A DNA stretch of 35,866 nt from Methylotenera sp. (GTDB lineage: Bacteria > Pseudomonadota > Gammaproteobacteria > Burkholderiales > Methylophilaceae): positions 1 through 35,866 of the forward strand of contig DAIDAH010000003.1 in assembly GCA_027310735.1 (NCBI GenBank). The letters run 5' to 3'. Under the pieces are notes generated by a model. That model worked only from the letters and a program-made list of their open reading frames with translations, did not search any database and was not told the origin of the DNA. Each line of letters starts with the position of its first letter. The stretch's first letter is position 1. The translations under genes and the position numbers were made by a program. Shown piece after piece: positions 9,208 to 18,395 of the stretch.

Positions 9208-11360
9208 GAATACTTGCGCTTATGCTCCTGCACACGTCTTGGCCGAACGGTGCGTTCTAACTGCTCACCACGGACGGTGGTAATCGGTTTAGATGAAAGT
9301 GGTTGCCATGCGGGAATCAGGCATTGCTTACTGTTGCCAATCAAATCTGCCCTACCCATTTTTTTCAAGGCCTCACGTAGCATCGGCCAGTTATTTGGAT
9401 CGTGATAGCGAATAAAAGCTTTGTGTAATTTACGCACATTTCCCGCTTTAGGAATGGGCACATCATCTGAGGTTGCCGTCACTTTACGCAACGGGTTCTT
9501 GCCAGAGTGATACATGGCAGTCGCCATTGCCATTGGGGTAGGTGTAAATGTCTGTACCTGATCTAGCTTAAAGTCGTACTTTTTCAGCCACAGTGCGAGA
9601 TTCAGCATATCCTCATCTGTTGTGCCCGGATGTGCGGCAATGAAGTACGGTATCAAATACTGCTTTTTACCCGCCTCCGCACTGAACTTTTCGAACATGA
9701 CTTTGAATTCATCATATGCATCCATGCCTGGCTTCATCATTTTGCTGAGTACGTTTTCTTCGCTGTGTTCCGGCGCTATTTTCAAGTAACCACCAACATG
9801 ATGCTGTACGAGTTCTTTGACATACTCCGGTGATTTCACTGCAAGGTCATAACGCACACCGCTGCCGATCAATATCTTCTTCACGCCTTTAATGGCGCGG
9901 GCTTTGCGATAGAGTTGAATCAAGGCGCTATGGTCTGTATTCAAGTTTTCACAAATGCCAGGATAAACGCAGCTCATCTTGCGGCAATTCGTTTCAATCG
10001 CCTCACTCTTACAAGCAATGCGATACATATTGGCAGTGGGGCCACCAAGATCAGAAATTACACCTGTGAAGCCATCCACTTTATCGCGAATTTCTTCCAC
10101 TTCCTTCAAGATACTAGCCTCACTGCGGCTTTGAATAATACGGCCCTCATGCTCGGTAATGCTGCAAAACGTACAACCGCCAAAACAGCCGCGCATGATA
10201 TTCACACTAAATCGAATCATCTCCCACGCAGGAATTTTTGCGTTCTTATACGCAGGATGCGGCTTACGTGCATACGGCATATCGTAAACGTAATCCATCT
10301 CTTTGGTAGTCAGTGGAATCGGCGGTGGATTCAACCACACCTCGCGGTCGCCATGCTTTTGAACTAAAGCACGCGCATTGCCGGGGTTGGCTTCCAAATG
10401 CAACACACGGGAAGCATGCGCGTATAACACTGGGTCTTGTGCTACCGCTTCATAAGCTGGCAAGCGAACAAACTGCTTGGCTCTATCCGCTTTAGGTTTA
10501 CGCACGATTTCAATAGCTTTGGTACCTTCTGGTAAGTCTGACTTTGGCTTACTGTCATCTGTGGCACAACTTGCATCCGCCTTACCCATTTTCATTTCGT
10601 ATGGATCTACAGGCTTATCTACAACCCCAGGACGATCCAGCTTGGTGCTCTCAATTTCACTCCAGCCTTCTGGAACACGCTTGCGTAAAAAGGCAGTGCC
10701 GCGGATATCCTGAATATCCACTATTTTTTCACCTTTGGCGAGACGATGGCTCAATTCAACCAAAGCGCGCTCAGCATTGCCATAGAGCAAAATATCAGCT
10801 TTAGAGTCCATCAACACGCTACGACGAACCTTATCACTCCAATAATCATAATGAGCAATGCGGCGCAAACTGGCTTCGATACTACCGATGACCAGCGGAA
10901 CATCTGAATAGGCCTCGCGGCAGCGTTGGCTATACACCAATACGGCGCGGTCCGGTCTTTTATTAGGCGCGGCATCAGGCGTATAGGCATCATCACTACG
11001 AATTTTGCGATCGGCCGTATAGCGATTCACCATGCTATCCATATTGCCGGCAGTCACGCCAAAATACAGATTAGGCTTGCCTAATATTTTGAAAGCACTC
11101 GCATTCGCCCAATCTGGCTGTGCAATAATACCGACGCGGAAGCCTTGCGCCTCTAGCAAGCGCCCAACCAAAGCCATACCAAAACTGGGATGATCGATAT
11201 AAGCATCACCCGAAATTAAAATAATATCGCAGCTATCCCAACCTAGCGCATCCATTTCGGCACGTGACATAGGCAAAATTGGCGCAGACCCAAACCGCTT
11301 CGCCCAATAAGGACGATAGCTTTGAATGGGCTTGGCGAGCATGGTTGAGTATTGTTCCAA
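9204..11360 (-). CDS. ygiQ: YgiQ family radical SAM protein (UPF0313)
   Basis: [44 protein letters not shown], and radical SAM motif [24 protein letters not shown] (CxxxCxxC). Confidence 0.95.
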   Translation of the reverse strand: MEQYSTMLAKPIQSYRPYWAKRFGSAPILPMSRAEMDALGWDSCDIILISGDAYIDHPSFGMALVGRLLEAQGFRVGIIAQPDWANASAFKILGKPNLYFGVTAGNMDSMVNRYTADRKIRSDDAYTPDAAPNKRPDRAVLVYSQRCREAYSDVPLVIGSIEASLRRIAHYDYWSDKVRRSVLMDSKADILLYGNAERALVELSHRLAKGEKIVDIQDIRGTAFLRKRVPEGWSEIESTKLDRPGVVDKPVDPYEMKMGKADASCATDDSKPKSDLPEGTKAIEIVRKPKADRAKQFVRLPAYEAVAQDPVLYAHASRVLHLEANPGNARALVQKHGDREVWLNPPPIPLTTKEMDYVYDMPYARKPHPAYKNAKIPAWEMIRFSVNIMRGCFGGCTFCSITEHEGRIIQSRSEASILKEVEEIRDKVDGFTGVISDLGGPTANMYRIACKSEAIETNCRKMSCVYPGICENLNTDHSALIQLYRKARAIKGVKKILIGSGVRYDLAVKSPEYVKELVQHHVGGYLKIAPEHSEENVLSKMMKPGMDAYDEFKVMFEKFSAEAGKKQYLIPYFIAAHPGTTDEDMLNLALWLKKYDFKLDQVQTFTPTPMAMATAMYHSGKNPLRKVTATSDDVPIPKAGNVRKLHKAFIRYHDPNNWPMLREALKKMGRADLIGNSKQCLIPAWQPLSSKPITTVRGEQLERTVRPRRVQEHKRKYS

Positions 11361-11469
11361 AATATCTACTAAAAACGATTAAAGTCCGCGCATTTTACGC
11401 GCTAATGGTATGATTAAGAAGCGTTTTTTAGTAAAAATTTAGTTACATTAACCCTACATTGAGTAAGAC

Positions 11470-11820
11470 TTAGAGTAAGTCCACACCGAATTGTTTTACC
11501 AGCAGTGCAGATAGAAAAAACATCAGCATGGTAAATATCACGCAGGTAATGAGTGTCAGCACAAATCCCCATTTTGGTAGCAAATAAGGAAACAGTAAAA
11601 ACATGGGCAAGGTAGGCAACACATACCAAAATGTATAGTAAGCATGATTCGCAATTTTGCTCGTGGGCTGATGCTCAACATAAAGCCATATCAAGGTCAG
11701 TACAGTCACCATCGGCAGGGATGCAATCAGAGCGCCTAATTTGTCACTACGCTTGGCAAGCTCAGATACAAGCACGACAACGCCAGCCGTAATCAGGTAT
11801 TTCAAAATAATGTATTGCAT
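11470..11820 (-). CDS. DUF3147 family small integral membrane protein
   Basis: Four hydrophobic segments; YIILKYLITAGVVVLVSELAKRSDKLGALIASLPMVTVLTLIWLYVE resembles DUF3147 proteins. Confidence 0.75.
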   Translation of the reverse strand: MQYIILKYLITAGVVVLVSELAKRSDKLGALIASLPMVTVLTLIWLYVEHQPTSKIANHAYYTFWYVLPTLPMFLLFPYLLPKWGFVLTLITCVIFTMLMFFLSALLVKQFGVDLL

Positions 11821-11926
11821 TTTCTACCTTCCACTCAATCTTGATGGTGCTACACTTCGACGTGTATTTAACAATTAAATATCAAATGATGAGTATAACC
11901 AAATGTGCATAGCGGGTTAATTTAAT

Positions 11927-12619
11927 ATGAGTCATGCCTACTATCAACTACCCAATGGCCGCGTTGCCAGCATTGACGGTAATTGCGAATTCCCATCACT
12001 TTCAGATGCGCTTCTTGAGCCGAATGGCTTAATCGCGATTGGCGGTGACTTATCACTAGCACGCCTATTAGCTGCCTACCAACAAGGCATATTCCCTTGG
12101 TTTAGTGAAGGCGAACCCATTTTATGGTGGAGCCCCAACCCACGCATGGTGTTGTATCCAAAAGAGCTTAAAATATCACGCTCACTTGGCAAGACACTTA
12201 AAAATACACCATTTGAAATAAGATTTAACACTGCGTTCCGTGCAGTGATTACAGCCTGTAGCAATACAGCTCGTGATGGTCAGCCCGGCACCTGGATTAC
12301 CCAAGATATCATTGATGCCTATTGCGTATTATTTGATGCAGGCCATGCAGTTTCAGCCGAAACATGGTTAGACAACACCCTTGTCGGTGGTTGTTATGGC
12401 GTTAAAATCGGCAACATGTTTTATGGAGAAAGTATGTTTCACCATAAAACTGATGCATCAAAAGTCGCTTTTGTGAAGCTGGTTCAAAAACTTGAAAAAG
12501 AAGGCGTGGGTTTAATTGACTGCCAAATGAAAACCGCCCATCTCAATAGTCTAGGTGCACATGAAATTAGCCGAGACGACTTTAAAAAACAGTTATCAAT
12601 TCTGATAAAAAGTGCATAA
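11927..12619 (+). CDS. aat: Leucyl/phenylalanyl-tRNA--protein transferase
   Basis: GLIAIGGDLSLARLLAAYQQGIFPWFSEGEPILWWSPNPRMVLYPKELKISRSLGKTL and GESMFHHKTDASKVAFVKL are hallmark Aat sequences. Confidence 0.97.
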   Translation: MSHAYYQLPNGRVASIDGNCEFPSLSDALLEPNGLIAIGGDLSLARLLAAYQQGIFPWFSEGEPILWWSPNPRMVLYPKELKISRSLGKTLKNTPFEIRFNTAFRAVITACSNTARDGQPGTWITQDIIDAYCVLFDAGHAVSAETWLDNTLVGGCYGVKIGNMFYGESMFHHKTDASKVAFVKLVQKLEKEGVGLIDCQMKTAHLNSLGAHEISRDDFKKQLSILIKSA

Positions 12620-12730
12620 ATATCGCAACCCCACATTGCGCAGTACATTACTTAAGTAAAACTTCAGAGCCGAGCAATTTATCGCTGGCAAGTTTAATGA
12701 ACTTGCACCCGCACAAGCTTACATGCGCCC

Positions 12731-12756
12731 TAAAATAGAGCCTGCGCACTATTTTA
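12731..12756. terminator. Inverted repeat between convergent genes (candidate terminator)
   Basis: TAAAATAG (12731-12738) / CTATTTTA (12749-12756), perfect 8-bp arms, 10-nt loop. Confidence 0.35.
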
Positions 12757-12806
12757 TGCATGCATTAGCCACAACAATCCATCTTATTCTGAATAAACAC
12801 ACTTTG

Positions 12807-12830
12807 TTAATCAACATCTAGCTTGATTAA
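12807..12830. terminator. Second inverted repeat between convergent genes (candidate terminator or operator)
   Basis: TTAATCAA (12807-12814) / TTGATTAA (12823-12830), perfect 8-bp arms, 8-nt loop, directly after the stop of the minus-strand gene. Confidence 0.35.
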
Positions 12831-12844
12831 TGTTGGCACTCACA

Positions 12845-13642
12845 TCAAACAAAAGTATTCCCTAAAGCAACACGCACCAGATCATCAATCTTAACCGTTA
12901 TATTGGTAAGCTCACCAGCCACAACTGCAAACTCTCGCCCAACTTCACCAGCCCGTGCAGCAACAATCTGCGCATTGACTGATACGATGCGTGCCTGTTT
13001 CGCAATATTTTGAATACTGCTCATCAACTCATGATGCTGCCTGCGTTGAATCTGCGAATGTTGCTTAGACTCAACCTCATAGACCACAGTAATGCGGTTA
13101 AGTAGAGCGACAATCGGTGTCGCCTGCTTACCCAACTCACTGAGTAAGCCTGGTGCGGTGCGAAAGCCTGACTCGCAAGCATTTAAGGCCTCTTCCACCA
13201 GTTCAATAAATTCGCTTATTTTTCTATCACCCTCTACCTCACCAAAATAGACTAAGCGCAGATTCTCAAAGAACACTCCAGGCAACTCACTATTGCCATG
13301 CACTAATGCAGCATGACTCACTCGAAATAAATCCAGCGCCTCGCGTGCTGTTTCCAGTGCAGTTTCATGCCCCATAGTTGAAAGTACAGCATTCAATACG
13401 ATACGTTGTGACAGCATGCGCTGCCGACCAGCCAGATTGATCAATGCTCCAAAGGTTTCACCACTAATAGCAGAGCTTGCTTGTTTAGCGTGACGATTGT
13501 CTTGCTGGATATGATTACTCTTTAGGTCTGCTAACAAGATATTCCCCTTATTTTTGTAAATGTCGTCAATGCTGAGTCTATTCTGCACCAGCACAAAACC
13601 ATAAAACTTGCCTAAGCTCAGTTGCATATGAGCAAGTTTCAT
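12845..13642 (-). CDS. Small MCP-like protein: PilJ/NIT-type N-terminal region plus minimal MCP signalling tip
   Basis: INLAGRQRMLSQRIVLNAV (PilJ-type N-domain motif) and VSVNAQIVAARAGEVGREFAVVAGELTNIT (MCP hairpin-tip-like); no transmembrane segment or HAMP seen. Confidence 0.75.
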   Translation of the reverse strand: MKLAHMQLSLGKFYGFVLVQNRLSIDDIYKNKGNILLADLKSNHIQQDNRHAKQASSAISGETFGALINLAGRQRMLSQRIVLNAVLSTMGHETALETAREALDLFRVSHAALVHGNSELPGVFFENLRLVYFGEVEGDRKISEFIELVEEALNACESGFRTAPGLLSELGKQATPIVALLNRITVVYEVESKQHSQIQRRQHHELMSSIQNIAKQARIVSVNAQIVAARAGEVGREFAVVAGELTNITVKIDDLVRVALGNTFV

Positions 13643-13860
13643 TCCATGTGATTGGACACATATCTGACAACGCTTATTACACGCTCTACAAGGTGAAATA
13701 CTGATAAAAAATGGAAACTAGAATCGCGTGTACTCTAAGAAAGAATACGCCGCGATTTATATTGAATGAAGTTAAAGAAGATATTTGAAGTATGTCTAAC
13801 GGGAAAATATCACCAACCAATAACTTTAGATAAACAGAGCGTTAGTATTAATTAAACACA

Positions 13861-15222
13861 TTAGCTTAAAGCTACCGTTTCAAGATAATCAGGAACAACT
13901 ACCTGCCAATGTAAACGCTCTTCAATATGAAGCCGCATGGCATCCGCCGCTACAGGCTCGCCATGTACAATAAAGGTCTTTTTAGGTGGCGCATCAAAGC
14001 CAACTAGCCAAGCTAGAATTTCAGAATAATCAGCATGTGCTGAAAGGTTGGAAATAAACTCCACCTCAGCACGCACGGGTACATACTCCCCATGAATTTT
14101 GATGCTTTCTACACCATCCAACATGGCCGCGCCACGCGTACCGGCCGCCTGGAATCCTGCAAATAGAATCGTGTTATTAACATTCGGCGCGAAAGCCTTT
14201 AAGTGATGCACAACACGCCCTCCGGAAGCCATACCACTAGCAGAAAGAATAATCATAGGGCCATGCATCTCATTCAAACGTTTAGACTCTTCAACGCTAT
14301 TCACCATATGTGCAGTGCGGCATAATGCGCTGACCTGCTCTGGCGTAAGACGATGCTCACCGCGATGATGGCTGAATATTTCGGTGGCATCCACAGCCAT
14401 GGGGCTATTCAGATAAACCGGAATGTTATGAGGAATTTTACCCGCTGATTTCAGTAGATGGATGTAATACAACAACTCTTGTGCCCTGCCCACGGCAAAC
14501 ACTGGAATCAGCACTACTCCCCTGCGCTTTACTGTTTGATTGATAATTCCAGCCAGCTTGATTTGCGGATCATCACGCTCATGCAAGCGATTACCGTAGG
14601 TAGATTCCAACACTAGATAATCCGCATGCTTGATACCTACAGGCGGCTTCATCAAAATATCATGTGGTCGGCCGATGTCTCCAGAAAAAAGAATAGAGGT
14701 TTTTTGATTGTGAATACGCACAAAAGCAGAACCCAAAATATGTCCATTAGGCGATAATTTCAACATCAATCCATCACCTAAGTCCAGCTCATGCTCATAA
14801 GCTACTGGTGCAAACAGCGCCAATGCTTTCATAGCATCTTCTTTTGTATATAAAGGCAATGCAGGATTATGCTTTGAAAAACCACGTTTATTAGCATAAG
14901 CAGCCTCTTCTTCTTGCAAGTGTGCAGAATCAGGCAAAAGAATCTCACATAAATCACGCGTAGCTTCAGAACAATATACCTTGCCAGAAAAGCCATTTTT
15001 CACCAATAGCGGCAGATAACCACTGTGATCTATATGCGCATGCGTCAACACCACAGCATCTATACTTTTCGGGTCAATAGGTAATTTTGCCCAGTTCTTC
15101 AGGCGTAGTTGCTTCAGTCCCTGAAATAATCCGCAATCGACTAAAATCCGTTGAGAGCCACTGGTGATTAAATACTTGGATCCAGTGACAGTGCCTGTTG
15201 CACCAAGAAAAGTTAACTTCAT
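13861..15222 (-). CDS. MBL-fold beta-CASP metallo-hydrolase (RNA-processing exonuclease-like, YSH1 type)
   Basis: MKLTFLGATGTVTGSKYLI, HAHIDHSGYLPLL, LVLESTYGNRLHE, SASGMASGGRVVHHL, FISNLSAHADYSEIL, FIVHGEPVAADAM. Confidence 0.93.
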   Translation of the reverse strand: MKLTFLGATGTVTGSKYLITSGSQRILVDCGLFQGLKQLRLKNWAKLPIDPKSIDAVVLTHAHIDHSGYLPLLVKNGFSGKVYCSEATRDLCEILLPDSAHLQEEEAAYANKRGFSKHNPALPLYTKEDAMKALALFAPVAYEHELDLGDGLMLKLSPNGHILGSAFVRIHNQKTSILFSGDIGRPHDILMKPPVGIKHADYLVLESTYGNRLHERDDPQIKLAGIINQTVKRRGVVLIPVFAVGRAQELLYYIHLLKSAGKIPHNIPVYLNSPMAVDATEIFSHHRGEHRLTPEQVSALCRTAHMVNSVEESKRLNEMHGPMIILSASGMASGGRVVHHLKAFAPNVNNTILFAGFQAAGTRGAAMLDGVESIKIHGEYVPVRAEVEFISNLSAHADYSEILAWLVGFDAPPKKTFIVHGEPVAADAMRLHIEERLHWQVVVPDYLETVALS

Positions 15223-15267
15223 TACGCATCATCCTTTTGGATACTGACCACAGTAAATCACTTTAAA

Positions 15268-16737
15268 TCATTGAGCCGCCAACTTGGTTTTTGCTAATGC
15301 AGGATTAGTTGCTAAGTAATTCTTAATGCCTGCCAAGATCGACGTCACCAGTTTATCTTGATACGCCTCATCGTGTAATTTTCGCTCTTCTTCAGGATTA
15401 CTAATAAAAGCAGTTTCAACGAGAATAGATGGAATGTCAGGTGACTTCAGCACAGCAAAAGCGGCCTGCTCAACGTGGTTTTTGTGCAATGTATTGATTT
15501 CGCCTATATGCCCTAATACGGCTTTACCTAATTTCAAGCTATCGTTGATAGTCGCCGTTTGAGACAAGTCCAAGAGCGTTCTGGCTAAGATAGGATCCTT
15601 AATATTCAGGCTAACACCACCAATTAAATCTGACTCATTTTCCTTTTTAGCCAAATATCTTGCACTTGCGCTAGTTGCACCTTTTTCTGAAAGTGCAAAT
15701 ACGGATGAGCCACGCGCTGATGGGCTAGTAAAAGCATCAGCATGAATAGACACAAACAAATCGGCCTGAAGTTTGCGTGCTTTAACCACACGCCCGTGTA
15801 ACGGAATAAAATAATCATCATCTCGCGTGAGCACCGCACGCATATTGGGTTCTGCATCAATTTTCGCTCTAAGCCTTTTAACAATCATGAGCGTGATATC
15901 TTTTTCATTACTGCCATTAGCGCCTCGCGCTCCAGGGTCCTCACCACCATGACCGGCATCTAATGCAATCGTAATTCTACGCATCCCATTGTTAACGTCA
16001 GTATTGGTAAAGCTATTCTTTTTACTACCGCCCTTTGCGGCTTCTTGAGAGCCATCCTGATTATCAGGCATCGCACTTTCTTCAGCCGCGTCATTTGCTA
16101 CGCCGGCGAGTTTCGGTGATCGTGTAATCTCCGCAGACTTAACACCCTCTTCATCTGCTACTTCGCTCACGGATGGCGAGGCTTGCGTCGGCAATGGCTC
16201 TATCATTGCTGAATTGCCACTTGCGTTACTTTTGATTGAATTGCTATTGGCAGGCTCCGCATCGGTAGAAGCAGTCGTTATCGGGCCATCATGCTGCGCC
16301 AACATGGCCATCAATGGGTCTTTAAGCGGATAAATATCCAGCACTAAGCGGTATTTATAATCTCCTGCTGGAGGTAGCCTGAACATAGTCGGCGTCACCT
16401 CTGCTTTCAAATCAACAACGACTCGCACAACATCTGGCTTAAATCTGCCAACGCGGACTTGCTTAACGTAAGGATCCGTTGCAGAGATTTTGTCACCTAG
16501 AGACTTCAGCAACGAATTGAGCTCAATATTATCGATATCAATCACAATTCGATCTGGATTTTTAATGACCGTCATTTTATAAACAAGGGCATTACTCGCT
16601 TCCAGCGTTATGCGCGTGTAATCTTCCGACGGCCAGACTCGCACAGCAGTCACTGAGTTATTTTCAGCATAAACGTTACCGACAAAACCTAACAAGAAAC
16701 ATAAACTCAGGAAAAGAGTACTTAAAAATCTAATCAT
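15268..16737 (-). CDS. amiC: N-acetylmuramoyl-L-alanine amidase (AMIN + Amidase_3)
   Basis: Signal peptide MIRFLSTLFLSLCFLLGFVGNVYAE, AMIN-like domain, catalytic IALDAGHGGEDPGARG, LFVSIHADAF, SILVETAFISNPEEE. The ORF track starts at 16773, but ATG 16737 overlaps the tsaE stop. Confidence 0.94.
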   Translation of the reverse strand: MIRFLSTLFLSLCFLLGFVGNVYAENNSVTAVRVWPSEDYTRITLEASNALVYKMTVIKNPDRIVIDIDNIELNSLLKSLGDKISATDPYVKQVRVGRFKPDVVRVVVDLKAEVTPTMFRLPPAGDYKYRLVLDIYPLKDPLMAMLAQHDGPITTASTDAEPANSNSIKSNASGNSAMIEPLPTQASPSVSEVADEEGVKSAEITRSPKLAGVANDAAEESAMPDNQDGSQEAAKGGSKKNSFTNTDVNNGMRRITIALDAGHGGEDPGARGANGSNEKDITLMIVKRLRAKIDAEPNMRAVLTRDDDYFIPLHGRVVKARKLQADLFVSIHADAFTSPSARGSSVFALSEKGATSASARYLAKKENESDLIGGVSLNIKDPILARTLLDLSQTATINDSLKLGKAVLGHIGEINTLHKNHVEQAAFAVLKSPDIPSILVETAFISNPEEERKLHDEAYQDKLVTSILAGIKNYLATNPALAKTKLAAQ

Positions 16738-17225
16738 AATAAAATAACTTTCGTTTTCATCTCTACCAAGCATTGTTGCCCTAGCGCAGAATGCGCTGAG
16801 ACATTAAGACTACGGCCTGAATTTTTCAAACTGAATGCAATGTTAATATCTGGTGTAGGTAAAACATTTTCAGCTTTTTCTGGCCATTCAATCAAGCATA
16901 CACTTTGTGCATTGAAATAATCTCTAAAGCCTGCGGCATCCCATTCTTCTTCATCATTAAAACGATACAAGTCGAAATGATATAAAGTGAAACTAGCCGT
17001 TTCATTTGATATTTCATACGACTCTACCAAGGTGTAAGTCGGGCTTTTCACCTTGCCAGCATAACCTAAGGCATGTACTAGGCCGCGTACTAAAGTCGTT
17101 TTACCCGCACCTAAATCGCCATGCAGATAAATCGTCAAATTCGGCTGCATGGTCTTCGCCATCACCTTGCCAAAATCAAGCGTGGCAGCTTCATCAGCCA
17201 AATCAAGTGTAAAATTATTATCCAT
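16734..17225 (-). CDS. tsaE: tRNA threonylcarbamoyladenosine biosynthesis ATPase TsaE
   Basis: LHGDLGAGKTTLVRGLVHALGYAGKVKSPTYTLVESYE; HFDLYRFNDEEEWDAAGFRDYF; CLIEWPEKAENVLP. Start at ATG 17225 (MDNNFTLDLADE) or 17246. Confidence 0.94.
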   Translation of the reverse strand: MDNNFTLDLADEAATLDFGKVMAKTMQPNLTIYLHGDLGAGKTTLVRGLVHALGYAGKVKSPTYTLVESYEISNETASFTLYHFDLYRFNDEEEWDAAGFRDYFNAQSVCLIEWPEKAENVLPTPDINIAFSLKNSGRSLNVSAHSALGQQCLVEMKTKVILL

Positions 17226-18315
17226 GAGCAATTCCAAAGATTTCAATCAACCCGACTTTACCAAACTGAGCACCGATATCAAGCGCTGGGGGTTGGAATT
17301 GGGCTTCGATCAAATCGGTATCACAGACACCGATTTGCAGGCCGCTGAAACTAATCATCAAACATGGATTGCTAAAAATTTTCATGGTGATATGGATTAT
17401 ATGGCAAAACACGGGGTGAAACGAACACAACCCGCTGAATTGGTGCCAAATACCACCTGCATTATTTCTGCACGGCTGGATTACTTTCCACCAGATGCAG
17501 CAGATAGTAAAACTACTCTGCAAGATAACACCAAAGCTTATATTTCACGCTATGCATTGGGGCGGGATTATCACAAAGTCATGCGCAAGAAATTACAAAA
17601 ACTTTGCGATAAAATTCAACTGGAGCTGGTTAATTATCCATCAAAATCTTTTGAATATCGAGTCTTCACTGATAGTGCACCTGTGCTGGAAGTCGCCCTA
17701 GCCGAGAAGTCAGGCTTAGGCTGGCGTGGGAAACATACCTTGCTCATCAACAAAGACCGCGGCTCATGGTTCTTTATAGGTGAAATTTACACCAACTTAC
17801 CTCTAATTATAGATGAACCTACGTCCAACCACTGCGGCTCATGCACCAACTGCATAGACGTATGCCCAACGCAGGCCATCGTAGCGCCCTACGAAGTGGA
17901 TGCCAGACGCTGCATATCATACTTAACCATTGAGCTAAAAGGTAGCATTCCAGTTGAGCTCCGACCGCTTATTGGCAACCGTGTTTATGGCTGCGATGAT
18001 TGCCAGCTATTTTGCCCATGGAATAAGTTTGCTGAAATCGCCACAACACCAGATTTTGCAGTTAAAAATGGGCTAGATAATATTAGTTTAGTTGATTGTT
18101 TTTATTGGTCAGAAGAACAATTCAAAACCAACTTAGCAGGCAGCCCCATCTATCGCATCGGTTATCATCAATGGCTACGCAACATTGCTGTTGGCTTGGG
18201 CAACGCAGCCACTACCCCCAAAATAGTTGCCGCATTACAAAGCCGAGTGAACGATAACTCTGAATTGCTACAAGAACATGTTAAGTGGGCGCTTAAACAG
18301 CATAAAGTAGGCTAA
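17224..18315 (+). CDS. queG: Epoxyqueuosine reductase QueG
   Basis: LGFDQIGITDTDL, GDMDYMAKHG, two 4Fe-4S motifs (CGSCTNCIDVCPTQAI; CDDCQLFCPWNKF), YRIGYHQWLRNIAVGLGNA. Track start 17149 is upstream; MSNSKDF at 17224 is more likely. Confidence 0.95.
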   Translation: MSNSKDFNQPDFTKLSTDIKRWGLELGFDQIGITDTDLQAAETNHQTWIAKNFHGDMDYMAKHGVKRTQPAELVPNTTCIISARLDYFPPDAADSKTTLQDNTKAYISRYALGRDYHKVMRKKLQKLCDKIQLELVNYPSKSFEYRVFTDSAPVLEVALAEKSGLGWRGKHTLLINKDRGSWFFIGEIYTNLPLIIDEPTSNHCGSCTNCIDVCPTQAIVAPYEVDARRCISYLTIELKGSIPVELRPLIGNRVYGCDDCQLFCPWNKFAEIATTPDFAVKNGLDNISLVDCFYWSEEQFKTNLAGSPIYRIGYHQWLRNIAVGLGNAATTPKIVAALQSRVNDNSELLQEHVKWALKQHKVG

Positions 18316-18395
18316 AACTAAACTATGTTACTTAATTTGTGAATAAATAACCCTAGTAGTAAAATAGCTAACTGGAACTACAGCGCAACAATCCA

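Noticed and set aside
9915-10367. Plus-strand 150-aa ORF (and neighbours 9630..9833, 10313..10804)
   Set aside because: Antisense to ygiQ, which has a clear radical SAM motif; no family resemblance seen.
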